Part shown: positions 1 through 5,445 of the stretch, one piece after another
Layout of the letters: each line of letters opens with the position of its first letter
How positions within the stretch are numbered: the stretch's first letter is position 1
Assembly (NCBI GenBank): GCA_002431545.1
Contig: DJFY01000014.1
Coordinates: 1-6,168, forward strand
Length of the DNA stretch: 6,168 nt
Direction of reading: 5' to 3'
Origin: Cellvibrionales bacterium UBA5860
Lineage (GTDB): Bacteria; Pseudomonadota; Gammaproteobacteria; Pseudomonadales; Porticoccaceae
Position numbers and translations under genes: made by a program
Notes under the pieces: generated by a model
Told to the model about the DNA's origin: nothing
What the model saw: only the letters and a program-made list of their open reading frames with translations
The model's database searches: none

Positions 1-642
1 CTGCCGGGCTACCTGCAGACGGGAGAGCGTATACAAAAAGGAGCTGAGGTGTTGGCTGCCCGTAACTGCGGCGAGCTTTACCAAATGTTGGTGTCGCACT
101 GGCAATGTCCCGAAGCGTTGGTGCTGAATGGTCGAGAGCCGGAATCACCACTAAATAACATTGCAGACCTCGACAAACTTGGGTCTGCGGTAGAGCAAAT
201 GATGGCTTTCGATATGCTCACGTATTTGCCTAATGACATTTTAACAAAGGTCGATCGGGCGGCAATGCGTGTTTCGCTGGAAACAAGGGTCCCGTTTTTG
301 GACCATAGAGTGGTGGAGTTCGCCTGGTCGCTACCCTACCGATACAAGATTAAAGACGGAGAATCTAAATGGATATTGAGGCAATTGTTGTATAAACATG
401 TCCCCCGGAAGTTAGTAGAGCGTCCAAAAATGGGTTTCGGAATCCCCATAGGGGATTGGCTTCGGGGCCCGCTCAGAGGCTGGGCCGATACTTTGCTGGA
501 CGTCGACAGGTTGCGAGGCGAAGGTTATTTTAGGGTCGATCTGATTAGGGAAAAATGGGATGAGCACCTCACTGGGAGGCGCAATTGGCAATATTTACTG
601 TGGGATGTACTGATGTTTCAATCCTGGCTGGAACAACAATGA
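1..642 (+). CDS. asnB: Asparagine synthase (glutamine-hydrolysing), C-terminal part; 5' end outside the window
   Basis: The frame is open from base 1 and ends in TGA, giving the last 213 residues. The GTG at 49 is an internal valine codon, not a start: the family sequence runs on without a break upstream of it (LPGYLQTGER). The signature of the synthetase domain lies at residues 71-107 of the fragment (DMLTYLPNDILTKVDR, then SLETRVPFLDHRVVEFA), followed by KMGFGIPIGDWLRGPL at about 143-158. Family members are usually about 600-650 residues, so roughly a third is present; the N-terminal glutaminase domain and the SGGxDS ATP-pyrophosphatase loop lie outside. The family transfers glutamine-derived ammonia to a carboxylate activated as an acyl-AMP. 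In polysaccharide loci such proteins (for example WbpS of Pseudomonas aeruginosa O-antigen clusters) are thought to amidate sugar acids instead of making free asparagine; that role here is inference from context. The gene is convergent with the deacetylase gene, 31 bases away. Confidence 0.93.
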   Translation: MPGYLQTGERIQKGAEVLAARNCGELYQMLVSHWQCPEALVLNGREPESPLNNIADLDKLGSAVEQMMAFDMLTYLPNDILTKVDRAAMRVSLETRVPFLDHRVVEFAWSLPYRYKIKDGESKWILRQLLYKHVPRKLVERPKMGFGIPIGDWLRGPLRGWADTLLDVDRLRGEGYFRVDLIREKWDEHLTGRRNWQYLLWDVLMFQSWLEQQ

Positions 643-673
643 GCGGTTCGGTTCTTTGCTTCGCCTGGACCAA
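643..673. other. Convergent gap between asnB and the deacetylase gene; no clear terminator
   Basis: Only 31 bases separate the two stop codons. I see no GC-rich hairpin with a T-run on either strand, so transcripts from both sides may run into each other or end inside the opposite gene. Confidence 0.5.
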
Positions 674-1675
674 TTAAGTCTCGTTCTGCTGTAGTTGCTT
701 TTGGTCTGCGAGATGTACTATTTCGCTCATATTCAGAGATTTCATTCCATATTGATCGCTGATCTGGCTAAAGTCGAACAATACCGATTCCAAATATTCG
801 ATATTGTCTTTAATGTTTTTCCCGAAGTTATGTGGGTGCCACCACAGATGAAAGATTTCGTTTTGTTTCGCCGCGTGTTCTAGTGACGCGATGATCCTTC
901 TCTTCTTTAGCGGTGAGAGGATTAGCGAGCTGCTAGAAACGGGGCGTAGGAAGCGGCTGGACTTCACGTTGTAGGGTTTTTGCTGCTTTATTGAGTCCAG
1001 TGGGTAAGTGTTGTGTCCCGACAAATTGATATGGGCGTCAAGTAGTCTAAATAGTCTGGTTCTTGGGATTTGCGCACGGTTTTCCGCGGTCGAACGGAAC
1101 AGGCTGCGGTCGTTTCCCCGGTAAGAGGTAATGCCTAAGTCGCGAAGCACAGGTAGATAGTCCCATTGGCATTGATTCCGGGGGAAGACAAAGCTATTTA
1201 AAGATATGTTACGTGTTTGAGCGATCTTCATGGCCGAGTACATATCGTGACGAAAATCTTCGGTGGACTGCCCTTTCGCATCACAGTAGTAATGAGAAAA
1301 TGTGTGGCTGCCGATCTCTTGATGCTCGTGAGATAAAATCTTCTCGACCAGCTCACCGGCGAAGTGGTAGCGTGGCTCCAGATTCCTATTGGATTCAATA
1401 TATTTGTATGGGTCCAGGGTTGAATCCGAGTAGTTGGGCTTTCTTTGAGGAAAATATGACTTCAGATTACTTTCTCCCTTAGCAAATAGAAATCCCACTG
1501 TCGCCCAGGTAGCGTGTATACGATACTTTTCAAAAAGAGAAAGTGTTTGCTCTATTGCCGCCTCGACACCGTCAAGGTTGTCTTTATAGGTTTCAATAGA
1601 CTTCTTGTCTCGGACGCCCCAGTACAACTCAAAATCTAGGGATATAGTAAAGATACCAAAATCGTTATTCTTCAT
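674..1675 (-). CDS. Polysaccharide deacetylase-like protein (CE4/NodB homology fold)
   Basis: A 333-residue cytoplasmic-looking protein without signal peptide or membrane segment. Metal-dependent CE4 enzymes remove N- or O-acetyl groups from sugars. Visible motifs in order: SLDFELYWG at 12-20, where D14 and E16 take the place of the usual Asp-Asp of motif 1; HATWATVGFL at 54-63, a typical first-strand/helix region; GSHTFSH at 122-128, the His-x-x-x-His zinc-binding motif (H124, H128); FVFPRNQ at 162-168 with R166; and HLWWHPHNF at 276-284, with the late catalytic or structural histidine (H280 or H282). The DxE form of motif 1 occurs in other polysaccharide-cluster deacetylases, so the protein is probably active, but its substrate cannot be read from sequence. 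The ATG start is chosen because the conserved first strand begins only about seven residues later; the ribosome site is weak (AGG close to the ATG). It is transcribed away from the GT4 operon, across a 191-base divergent region. Confidence 0.88.
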   Translation of the reverse strand: MKNNDFGIFTISLDFELYWGVRDKKSIETYKDNLDGVEAAIEQTLSLFEKYRIHATWATVGFLFAKGESNLKSYFPQRKPNYSDSTLDPYKYIESNRNLEPRYHFAGELVEKILSHEHQEIGSHTFSHYYCDAKGQSTEDFRHDMYSAMKIAQTRNISLNSFVFPRNQCQWDYLPVLRDLGITSYRGNDRSLFRSTAENRAQIPRTRLFRLLDAHINLSGHNTYPLDSIKQQKPYNVKSSRFLRPVSSSSLILSPLKKRRIIASLEHAAKQNEIFHLWWHPHNFGKNIKDNIEYLESVLFDFSQISDQYGMKSLNMSEIVHLADQKQLQQNET

Positions 1676-1734
1676 GACCTGGGTTTCGGATTGTTAAAAT
1701 ATGCATCGGTGTAAAACCCGTTACTGTAGCGTTG

Positions 1735-1751
1735 TTTCAAAGTAATTGAAA
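1735..1751. repeat. Inverted repeat TTTCAA-N5-TTGAAA, possible operator
   Basis: The two 6-base arms are perfect, with the 5-base centre AGTAA; pairing does not extend outward. It is AT-rich and lies about 60 bases upstream of the deacetylase start and 115 bases upstream of the GT4 start. It would suit a dimeric repressor or activator, but a 6-base dyad also occurs by chance. Confidence 0.3.
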
Positions 1752-1822
1752 ACCGTCACACATAACGCAGAAGGTCGAGATCTTGAGTCGGATGATATAG
1801 CGGTGGTGCGGTGCCCGGTCTT

Positions 1823-1857
1823 ATTCCGCAATTGCTTAGGCAATAGGGAAATATAAT
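1823..1857 (+). promoter_or_regulatory. Candidate promoter of the GT4-pglC-pglD operon: ATTCCGCAATT, 18 bases, TATAAT
   Basis: A perfect consensus -10 hexamer lies at 1852-1857. There is no TTGACA-like box at the normal distance: the only TTG-type hexamer (TTGCTT, 1832-1837) is 14 bases away, too close. The -35 position is instead occupied by ATTCCGCAATT (1823-1833). The same 11-mer stands 16 bases upstream of TACAAT on the opposite strand at 5419-5387. That fits a promoter whose -35 contact is replaced by an activator, though this is inference. Transcription would begin near 1864, only a few bases before the TTG start at 1867, so either the message is nearly leaderless or this box is not the main promoter. 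Confidence 0.4.
1828..1844. repeat. Overlapping GCAAT/ATTGC half-sites
   Basis: GCAAT at 1828, ATTGC at 1831 and GCAAT at 1840 form a palindrome (GCAATTGC, 1828-1835) and a second inverted pair, ATTGC-TTAG-GCAAT (1831-1844). The two GCAAT copies are 12 bases apart, close to one helical turn. The cluster overlaps the shared 11-base element and could be a protein-binding site. Confidence 0.3.
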
Positions 1858-1866
1858 GGAGACTAA

Positions 1867-3021
1867 TTGTTGTCAGATAATTCTGTGCTAATAATAGCAA
1901 GTTACGCTAAATCGCTGATCAAATTCAGGGGCGATCTGATCAATGCCCTGGTTAAGAGAGGATACTCAGTTCATGTTTGTGCGCCGGAGCTAGTATCCGA
2001 ATCAGAGACAGTAAATGAATTGGTGAGCAGGGGCGCTACAATCCACGAAGTATCCATGAATCGTTCCGGCCTAAATCCAATTGTTGATGTGAAAACATTT
2101 TTCCAGCTTTTAAGAGTCATTAGTTCTGTCAAGCCTGTGTATGTTATCGCGTACACGATAAAACCGGTTATTTACGGCATGCTATCTTCTGCTTTGTGCA
2201 AGGTAAAGGTGCCGGTTGCGCTGATAACCGGTCTTGGATATGCGTTTACCGAGAACAAAGGAATAAAGCGGTCAAGCGTTCAGTGGTTGTTGAAAGTCCT
2301 GTACAGACTTGCGCTATATAACGCGAAAGTAGTTATTTTCCAAAATAAGGACGATTGCGCCCTGTTTTGTAAGCTGGCGCTGGTCGAACCAAAAAAAGCC
2401 GGGGTAGTTAACGGATCCGGAGTCAACCTGAGTGAGTATAGTTATACTCCGGTAAAAGACACAAAGTGTATTAAATTTTTGTTGATAGCGAGATTACTAA
2501 AAGATAAAGGTATTTTAGAATATGTCGCCGCTGCTCGAGTATTGAGGGCCAAGTATACAAATGTTGAGTTTGGGCTCGTAGGATGGATTGACTCGAATCC
2601 AGCAAGTATCGCTCGGGCGGCACTGGATGAATGGGTGCACGATGACATCGTTAAGTATTATGGTCACCTGGAAGACGTGAGGCCTGCTCTAATTGATTCC
2701 TGTGTATACGTTTTGCCTTCCTATCGCGAGGGTACCCCGCGTACAGTGCTTGAGGCAATGTCTATTGGTCGACCGATTATAACGACGGATGTGCCAGGAT
2801 GCCGGGAAACGGTTATTAATGGTAAAAATGGTTATCTAGTTCCCGCAAAAAGTAGTGACGCGCTGGCAAACGCTATGGAAAGGTTTGTTCTGCATCCCGA
2901 GTTAATCCCTGTGATGAGCCTAGAATCTAGGAAGTTTGCGGAAGAAAAATATGACGTGGCCAGGGTCAACGAAGAGATGTTTAAGCTTATAAACCTGAGT
3001 TCGTATGAAAAGAATATCTGA
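1867..3021 (+). CDS. Glycosyltransferase family 4 (GT-B fold), PglA-like position in the cluster
   Basis: A 384-residue cytoplasmic retaining glycosyltransferase. The N-terminal domain opens with VLIIASYAKSLIKFRGDLI (7-25), the acceptor-side strand and helix typical of the family. The C-terminal GT4 domain shows NGSGVNLSEY (182-191), ARLLKDKGILEY (208-219) and PSYREGTPRTVLEAMSIGRP (284-303), with the E-x7-E pair at E288 and E296 that contacts the nucleotide sugar, then GCRETVINGKNGYLVP (311-326). The start is TTG: an in-frame TAA at 1864 rules out anything earlier, GGAG at 1858-1861 sits 5 bases before it, and the first strand begins at once. TTG at 1870 is the alternative. Sitting directly before pglC and pglD, it probably adds the second sugar to an undecaprenyl-diphosphate-linked bacillosamine-type sugar, as PglA does in Campylobacter; the donor sugar cannot be assigned. 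Confidence 0.93.
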   Translation: MLSDNSVLIIASYAKSLIKFRGDLINALVKRGYSVHVCAPELVSESETVNELVSRGATIHEVSMNRSGLNPIVDVKTFFQLLRVISSVKPVYVIAYTIKPVIYGMLSSALCKVKVPVALITGLGYAFTENKGIKRSSVQWLLKVLYRLALYNAKVVIFQNKDDCALFCKLALVEPKKAGVVNGSGVNLSEYSYTPVKDTKCIKFLLIARLLKDKGILEYVAAARVLRAKYTNVEFGLVGWIDSNPASIARAALDEWVHDDIVKYYGHLEDVRPALIDSCVYVLPSYREGTPRTVLEAMSIGRPIITTDVPGCRETVINGKNGYLVPAKSSDALANAMERFVLHPELIPVMSLESRKFAEEKYDVARVNEEMFKLINLSSYEKNI

Positions 3022-3595
3022 TGTTGTTATATCCGCGCTTGGGATTTTTTTATTATCCCCTTTTTTATTGATTATCGCTGCTTTGATAAAAGTAAATATG
3101 GGGAGCCCTGTGTTTTTTAGACAACCGAGGCCTGGCTGCGATGAAAAAATATTTAATTTGGTAAAGTTCAGAACTATGGTTGTGAGCGAAAACGTGGGCG
3201 TCGAGCCTATATCTGATGTAGATAGAATTACACCTTTGGGTGAGTGGTTGCGAAAAACCAGTCTGGATGAATTACCCGAGTTGTGGAACGTGCTTAAAGG
3301 AGATATGAGTTTGGTCGGGCCGCGGCCGCTTTTGGTGGAATATCTTCCCCTTTACTCCAGTTGGCAAAGGCGTAGACATGAGGTCAGACCCGGTATTACA
3401 GGGTGGGCACAGGTGAATGGGCGGAATGCTATCTCATGGCAGGATAAATTCAAACTTGACTTATGGTACGTGGAGAACTGGTCTATTTGGCTTGATATCA
3501 AAATATTGATGTTGACCATCGTTAGGGTGTTACAGCGAGAAGGGATTACCCAGGACGAACTCACCACTATGGAAAAATTTACAGGTGACAACTAG
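3005..3595 (+). CDS. pglC: PglC-type monotopic phosphoglycosyl transferase (initiating sugar-phosphate transferase)
   Basis: A 196-residue bacterial sugar transferase, nearly the length of Campylobacter PglC (about 200) and lacking the long N-terminal membrane domain of WbaP/WcaJ. Such enzymes transfer a sugar phosphate from a UDP-sugar to undecaprenyl phosphate at the inner face of the inner membrane, starting glycan assembly. Visible features: K2-R3-x-x-D6, the hydrophobic re-entrant helix at about 7-30 with the Ser-Pro kink S18-P19, GSPVFFRQPRPG (33-44), KFRTM (54-58), the catalytic Asp-Glu pair D88-E89 in SLDELPE, GDMSLVGPRPLL (99-110) and PGITGWAQVNGR (129-140). The ATG lies inside the end of the GT4 gene (17-base overlap), with only a weak GAG 5 bases upstream, so translation is probably coupled. 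The neighbouring PglD and PglE homologues suggest the substrate is UDP-diNAc-bacillosamine or a similar 4-amino-4,6-dideoxy sugar. Confidence 0.95.
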   Translation: MKRISDVVISALGIFLLSPFLLIIAALIKVNMGSPVFFRQPRPGCDEKIFNLVKFRTMVVSENVGVEPISDVDRITPLGEWLRKTSLDELPELWNVLKGDMSLVGPRPLLVEYLPLYSSWQRRRHEVRPGITGWAQVNGRNAISWQDKFKLDLWYVENWSIWLDIKILMLTIVRVLQREGITQDELTTMEKFTGDN

Positions 3596-4233
3596 TGCCT
3601 TCTGATTCAAGGATAGAGCGATTAACGGTTGTTGGTGCCGGAGGATTAGGCAGAACGGTTGCCGATACTGCCGAATTGGTCGGAATGTGGGCGTCGATTC
3701 AGTTTGTCGATGATCGATATCCGGCATTGAATTCGACCCTTCATTGGCCTGTGGTTAATACGGTAAAAGGCTGGCTTGAAAGCTCAGAAACAGGAGAACA
3801 GTTTGTCGTTGCTATTGGAGAAAATAGTACTCGCCTAAATTATCTTCGACGGCTACTGCGCGCGGGTATGGTGCCGGTATCGATTGTCCATCCCAAGGCG
3901 GAATTCAGTAGATACGCTAAACTCGGTGTCGGAAGCATTGTATTAGGACATGCTGTTGTCAAAATAGGATCTCATCTTGGGCAGGCGTGCATCGTCAACA
4001 GTACGGCAGCAGTTGGGCATGACTGTATGATTGGCGACGCTGTACATGTTGGTCCGGGCGCAAAAATAGCCGGTGACGTATCGGTCGGGGAAAGAAGCTG
4101 GATCGGCATCGGTGCTTGTGTCAGACAGTCGATTCGTATTGGGGATTTAGCTGTAGTTGGAGCCGGCGCCGTTGTGGTGAAGGATGTGCGAAACAACGCT
4201 TTGGTAAAAGGCGTTCCAGCACGAGAGGGGTGA
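3595..4233 (+). CDS. pglD: PglD/NeuD-type sugar O/N-acyltransferase (left-handed beta helix)
   Basis: A 212-residue protein. Residues 9-19 (RLTVVGAGGLG) begin a Rossmann-like N-terminal domain that binds the UDP-sugar in PglD. From about residue 105 onward come hexapeptide repeats of the left-handed beta helix that binds acetyl-CoA (LGVGSIVLGHAVV, IGSHLG, IGDAVHVGPGAKI, VGERSWIGIGACV, IGDLAVVGAGAVV). H142 in AAVGHDC matches the catalytic base of PglD. The expected reaction is N-acetylation of the 4-amino group of UDP-4-amino-4,6-dideoxy-GlcNAc to UDP-diNAc-bacillosamine; another acyl donor is possible. The start is GTG and shares its G with the TAG stop of pglC (TAGTG). AGGTGA (3583-3588) is a good ribosome site 6 bases upstream. 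It is the last gene of the forward operon and is convergent with the ATP-grasp gene. Confidence 0.93.
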   Translation: MPSDSRIERLTVVGAGGLGRTVADTAELVGMWASIQFVDDRYPALNSTLHWPVVNTVKGWLESSETGEQFVVAIGENSTRLNYLRRLLRAGMVPVSIVHPKAEFSRYAKLGVGSIVLGHAVVKIGSHLGQACIVNSTAAVGHDCMIGDAVHVGPGAKIAGDVSVGERSWIGIGACVRQSIRIGDLAVVGAGAVVVKDVRNNALVKGVPAREG

Positions 4234-4289
4234 TCAACTAATTTTTTGGTGTTGCTCCCATTAAGATCGATGCAGTAGAACTGTGGGCT
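4234..4289. other. Convergent gap between pglD and the ATP-grasp gene; weak termination signals only
   Basis: This 56-base gap has a run of six T at 4242-4247, soon after the pglD stop but without a GC-rich hairpin before it. A small perfect dyad CAGT-AGA-ACTG lies at 4273-4283. Neither makes a convincing intrinsic terminator on its own. Confidence 0.4.
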
Positions 4290-5309
4290 CTATGAATATC
4301 GTGAAAGTTGAGATTTTAGGCCCCGTTTCGCGGGAAGCTGCCATAGTAGTTTGCCCCAGTTATGGTTCGCTTCGATTAACTCTGGTCCATTGTCTCGAAT
4401 AGCAATATCCCAACCCACTGATCGGTTTTGAGGGTGTAATAGAGCAGCGGCTTTCACCATTTCAATGACCTGGCCCCAATAGGGAAGAGTAAAGCCAACT
4501 ATACTTACGCCAGTTATAGGATGCCGTTGCAGATCTTGATGTCTAGGATCGGCGAAAACCGCCGGTTCAGGTATCTTTCCGGTGTCAATGTCGATCATCG
4601 CTGCGGCGTTTCCAGCGGACAGGTTATCTATTTCGTTGTCTATACAAATACGAAGCCGAGCACATAAAATAACCACGTTGGCGTCGACTAGCTGTGTAAC
4701 GATCCTGACGGTATTTAGTCCGCTGGGGGCTAACTGCATCAACAGGGGGTGCTGTATCACGTATTCTTCTACCAGGTCGAAGTTGTGTGATCTCATGTGT
4801 CGTATCAGTGCTTGTTTGTCGTGACCAGGTTGATGTAGCACCCGTACAGTTTTACCTTGCTGGCCTAGTGAATTTTTTAACACCAGTTTTTTTGATGAAT
4901 TTATAATTTTATCGACCCTGTCGTGCTCCCCGCATAGCAGATCGTTCAGGGTGCAGTATGTTCGCGTTATAAACTGGTTATATTCTCTTAAAAACAGGAT
5001 TTTGTCTTCAAGTATGCGGCGGTACTTTTTGGGGTTCATCTTGCTCTGGTATTCGTACATATACCCTGTGCCAGCATATTGTTCCCTTTGAGTCGATTCC
5101 AATTCGTGGAATCTAAAATAGAAATACTCGATGGTCGATATGTTGTATTTGAAACAGCAATAAAGGATGTCCCGCCATAACCTGAGCGAAGATACGGCGT
5201 TATGCTCTAGTGTATGTAAAAAGAGCGTTTTGAATTCAACGCGGTCAACAGACTTGAAGTAGTATATCAAGTAGAGAAATCTGCGTATCAAAGTAGGTAG
5301 CGGTGGCAA
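4290..5309 (-). CDS. Sugar-transfer-associated ATP-grasp protein
   Basis: A 339-residue protein of the ATP-grasp family found in exopolysaccharide and O-antigen loci. ATP-grasp enzymes join a carboxylate to an amine or other nucleophile through an acyl phosphate; the substrates of this subfamily are not established, as far as I know. Features: a basic, aromatic helical N-terminus (about 1-70) that may touch the membrane; K145 and the loop SLGQQGKTV (147-155) for ATP; VEEYVIQHPLL (180-190) as hinge; APSGLNTVRIVT (194-205); DNLSAGNAAAMIDIDTG (228-244); and GWDIAIRDNGPELIEANHNW (299-318), where D301, E310, E313 and N315 are the probable magnesium ligands. The start is TTG. An in-frame TAG lies 15 codons upstream with no ATG or GTG between, and no ATG follows until residue 83, past conserved sequence; the TTG at residue 7 is an alternative. 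No strong ribosome site is visible. It lies antisense between pglD and pglE, which suggests it modifies the glycan they help to make. Confidence 0.87.
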   Translation of the reverse strand: MPPLPTLIRRFLYLIYYFKSVDRVEFKTLFLHTLEHNAVSSLRLWRDILYCCFKYNISTIEYFYFRFHELESTQREQYAGTGYMYEYQSKMNPKKYRRILEDKILFLREYNQFITRTYCTLNDLLCGEHDRVDKIINSSKKLVLKNSLGQQGKTVRVLHQPGHDKQALIRHMRSHNFDLVEEYVIQHPLLMQLAPSGLNTVRIVTQLVDANVVILCARLRICIDNEIDNLSAGNAAAMIDIDTGKIPEPAVFADPRHQDLQRHPITGVSIVGFTLPYWGQVIEMVKAAALLHPQNRSVGWDIAIRDNGPELIEANHNWGKLLWQLPAKRGLKSQLSRYS

Positions 5310-5345
5310 AGTGGGTGCTCTATAGTTTTGCTGTGCTTGCTTGCC

Positions 5346-5372
5346 GGTGACACGCTAAGCGTATTTGTGACC
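5346..5372. repeat. Nested dyad in the ATP-grasp/pglE control region
   Basis: The outer arms GGTGACA (5346-5352) and TGTGACC (5366-5372) pair at 6 of 7 positions. Inside lies ACGCT-A-AGCGT (5352-5362), a perfect 5-base-arm palindrome centred near the same point. It looks more like a DNA-binding site than a terminator, since no T-run follows on either strand. Confidence 0.35.
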
Positions 5373-5394
5373 TGGCATATGCTGGCATTGTAAA
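5365..5394 (+). promoter_or_regulatory. Weak candidate promoter for pglE
   Basis: TTGTGA (5365-5370) and TGTAAA (5389-5394) each match consensus at 4 of 6 positions with an 18-base spacer. Transcription would start near 5401, about 45 bases before the ATG. It overlaps the minus-strand TACAAT box, so the two directions would compete. Confidence 0.25.
5372..5388 (+). repeat. Direct repeat CTGGCAT x2, one helical turn apart
   Basis: Exact 7-base copies at 5372-5378 and 5382-5388 with a 10-base period put both on the same face of the helix. They fall in the spacer of the weak pglE promoter candidate and next to the minus-strand TACAAT box, so a bound protein could affect either direction. Confidence 0.35.
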
Positions 5395-5419
5395 ACAGGA
5401 TGCTTTTTAATTGCGGAAT
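5387..5419 (-). promoter_or_regulatory. Candidate promoter of the ATP-grasp gene: ATTCCGCAATT, 16 bases, TACAAT
   Basis: Read on the minus strand, ATTCCGCAATT (5419-5409) is followed after 16 bases by TACAAT (5392-5387), a 5-of-6 match to the -10 consensus. No TTGACA-like box is present and the 11-mer covers the -35 position, as at 1823-1857 before the GT4 operon. Transcription would start near 5380, leaving a leader of about 70 bases before the TTG start. The pairing is directly visible; its function as a promoter is inferred. Confidence 0.4.
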
Positions 5420-5445
5420 TTGCGTTACTTTCGGTATCAAATCAA

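Larger units (their letters stand above)
1676..1866. promoter_or_regulatory. Divergent control region between the deacetylase gene (-) and the GT4 operon (+)
   Basis: This 191-base gap holds no convincing gene. It contains a perfect dyad TTTCAA-N5-TTGAAA (1735-1751), a weak extended -10 candidate TGATATAGC (1793-1801), the element ATTCCGCAATT (1823-1833) that recurs upstream of the ATP-grasp gene, a cluster of GCAAT/ATTGC half-sites (1828-1844) and a perfect TATAAT (1852-1857). The arrangement suggests it drives both flanking genes, with regulation concentrated on the side of the glycosyltransferase operon. I found no convincing -35/-10 pair for the deacetylase gene. Confidence 0.55.
5310..5445. 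promoter_or_regulatory. Divergent control region between the ATP-grasp gene (-) and pglE (+)
   Basis: This 136-base gap is dense in symmetric and repeated elements: an imperfect dyad GGTGACA/TGTGACC (5346-5372) enclosing the perfect palindrome ACGCTAAGCGT (5352-5362), two direct CTGGCAT copies 10 bases apart (5372-5378, 5382-5388), a minus-strand TACAAT (5392-5387) and the shared element AATTGCGGAAT (5409-5419). A weak plus-strand pair, TTGTGA (5365-5370) and TGTAAA (5389-5394) with an 18-base spacer, could drive pglE. No gene is apparent in it. Confidence 0.55.

Noticed and set aside
695..1482. Forward-strand open frames at 695-883 and 1213-1482
   Set aside because: They lie inside the deacetylase gene on the other strand and their translations resemble no family; they are shadows of it.
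1971..2648. Reverse-strand frames within the GT4 gene (1971-2156, 2442-2648)
   Set aside because: Both lie wholly inside the conserved GT4 coding sequence and show no recognisable motif.
3352..4196. Reverse-strand frames within pglC and pglD (3352-3591, 3530-3727, 3972-4196)
   Set aside because: They overlap strongly conserved genes, lack ribosome sites and give low-complexity, Ser/Thr/Pro-rich translations typical of antisense shadows.
4234..4289. Bidirectional terminator between pglD and the ATP-grasp gene
   Set aside because: The only hairpins have 4-base stems and none is followed by a T-run in the right place.
4582..4824. Forward frame inside the ATP-grasp gene
   Set aside because: It lies opposite the conserved C-terminal catalytic region and its translation shows no family pattern.
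4887..4893. A-run of seven in the ATP-grasp gene (coding strand), and a similar run at 2391-2397 in the GT4 gene, as slippage or phase-variation sites
   Set aside because: Both fit the A-AAA-AAA slippery pattern, but a slip in the ATP-grasp gene soon meets a stop, no stimulating hairpin is evident, and runs of seven are short for phase variation.
5365..5385. CRP-type site at TTTGTGA
   Set aside because: Only one half-site is present; the second half (TCACA) is missing at the right distance.
5372..5388. Sigma-54 promoter reading of the CTGGCAT repeats
   Set aside because: The GG-to-GC spacing is one base short of the strict -24/-12 rule and the -12 element is poor.
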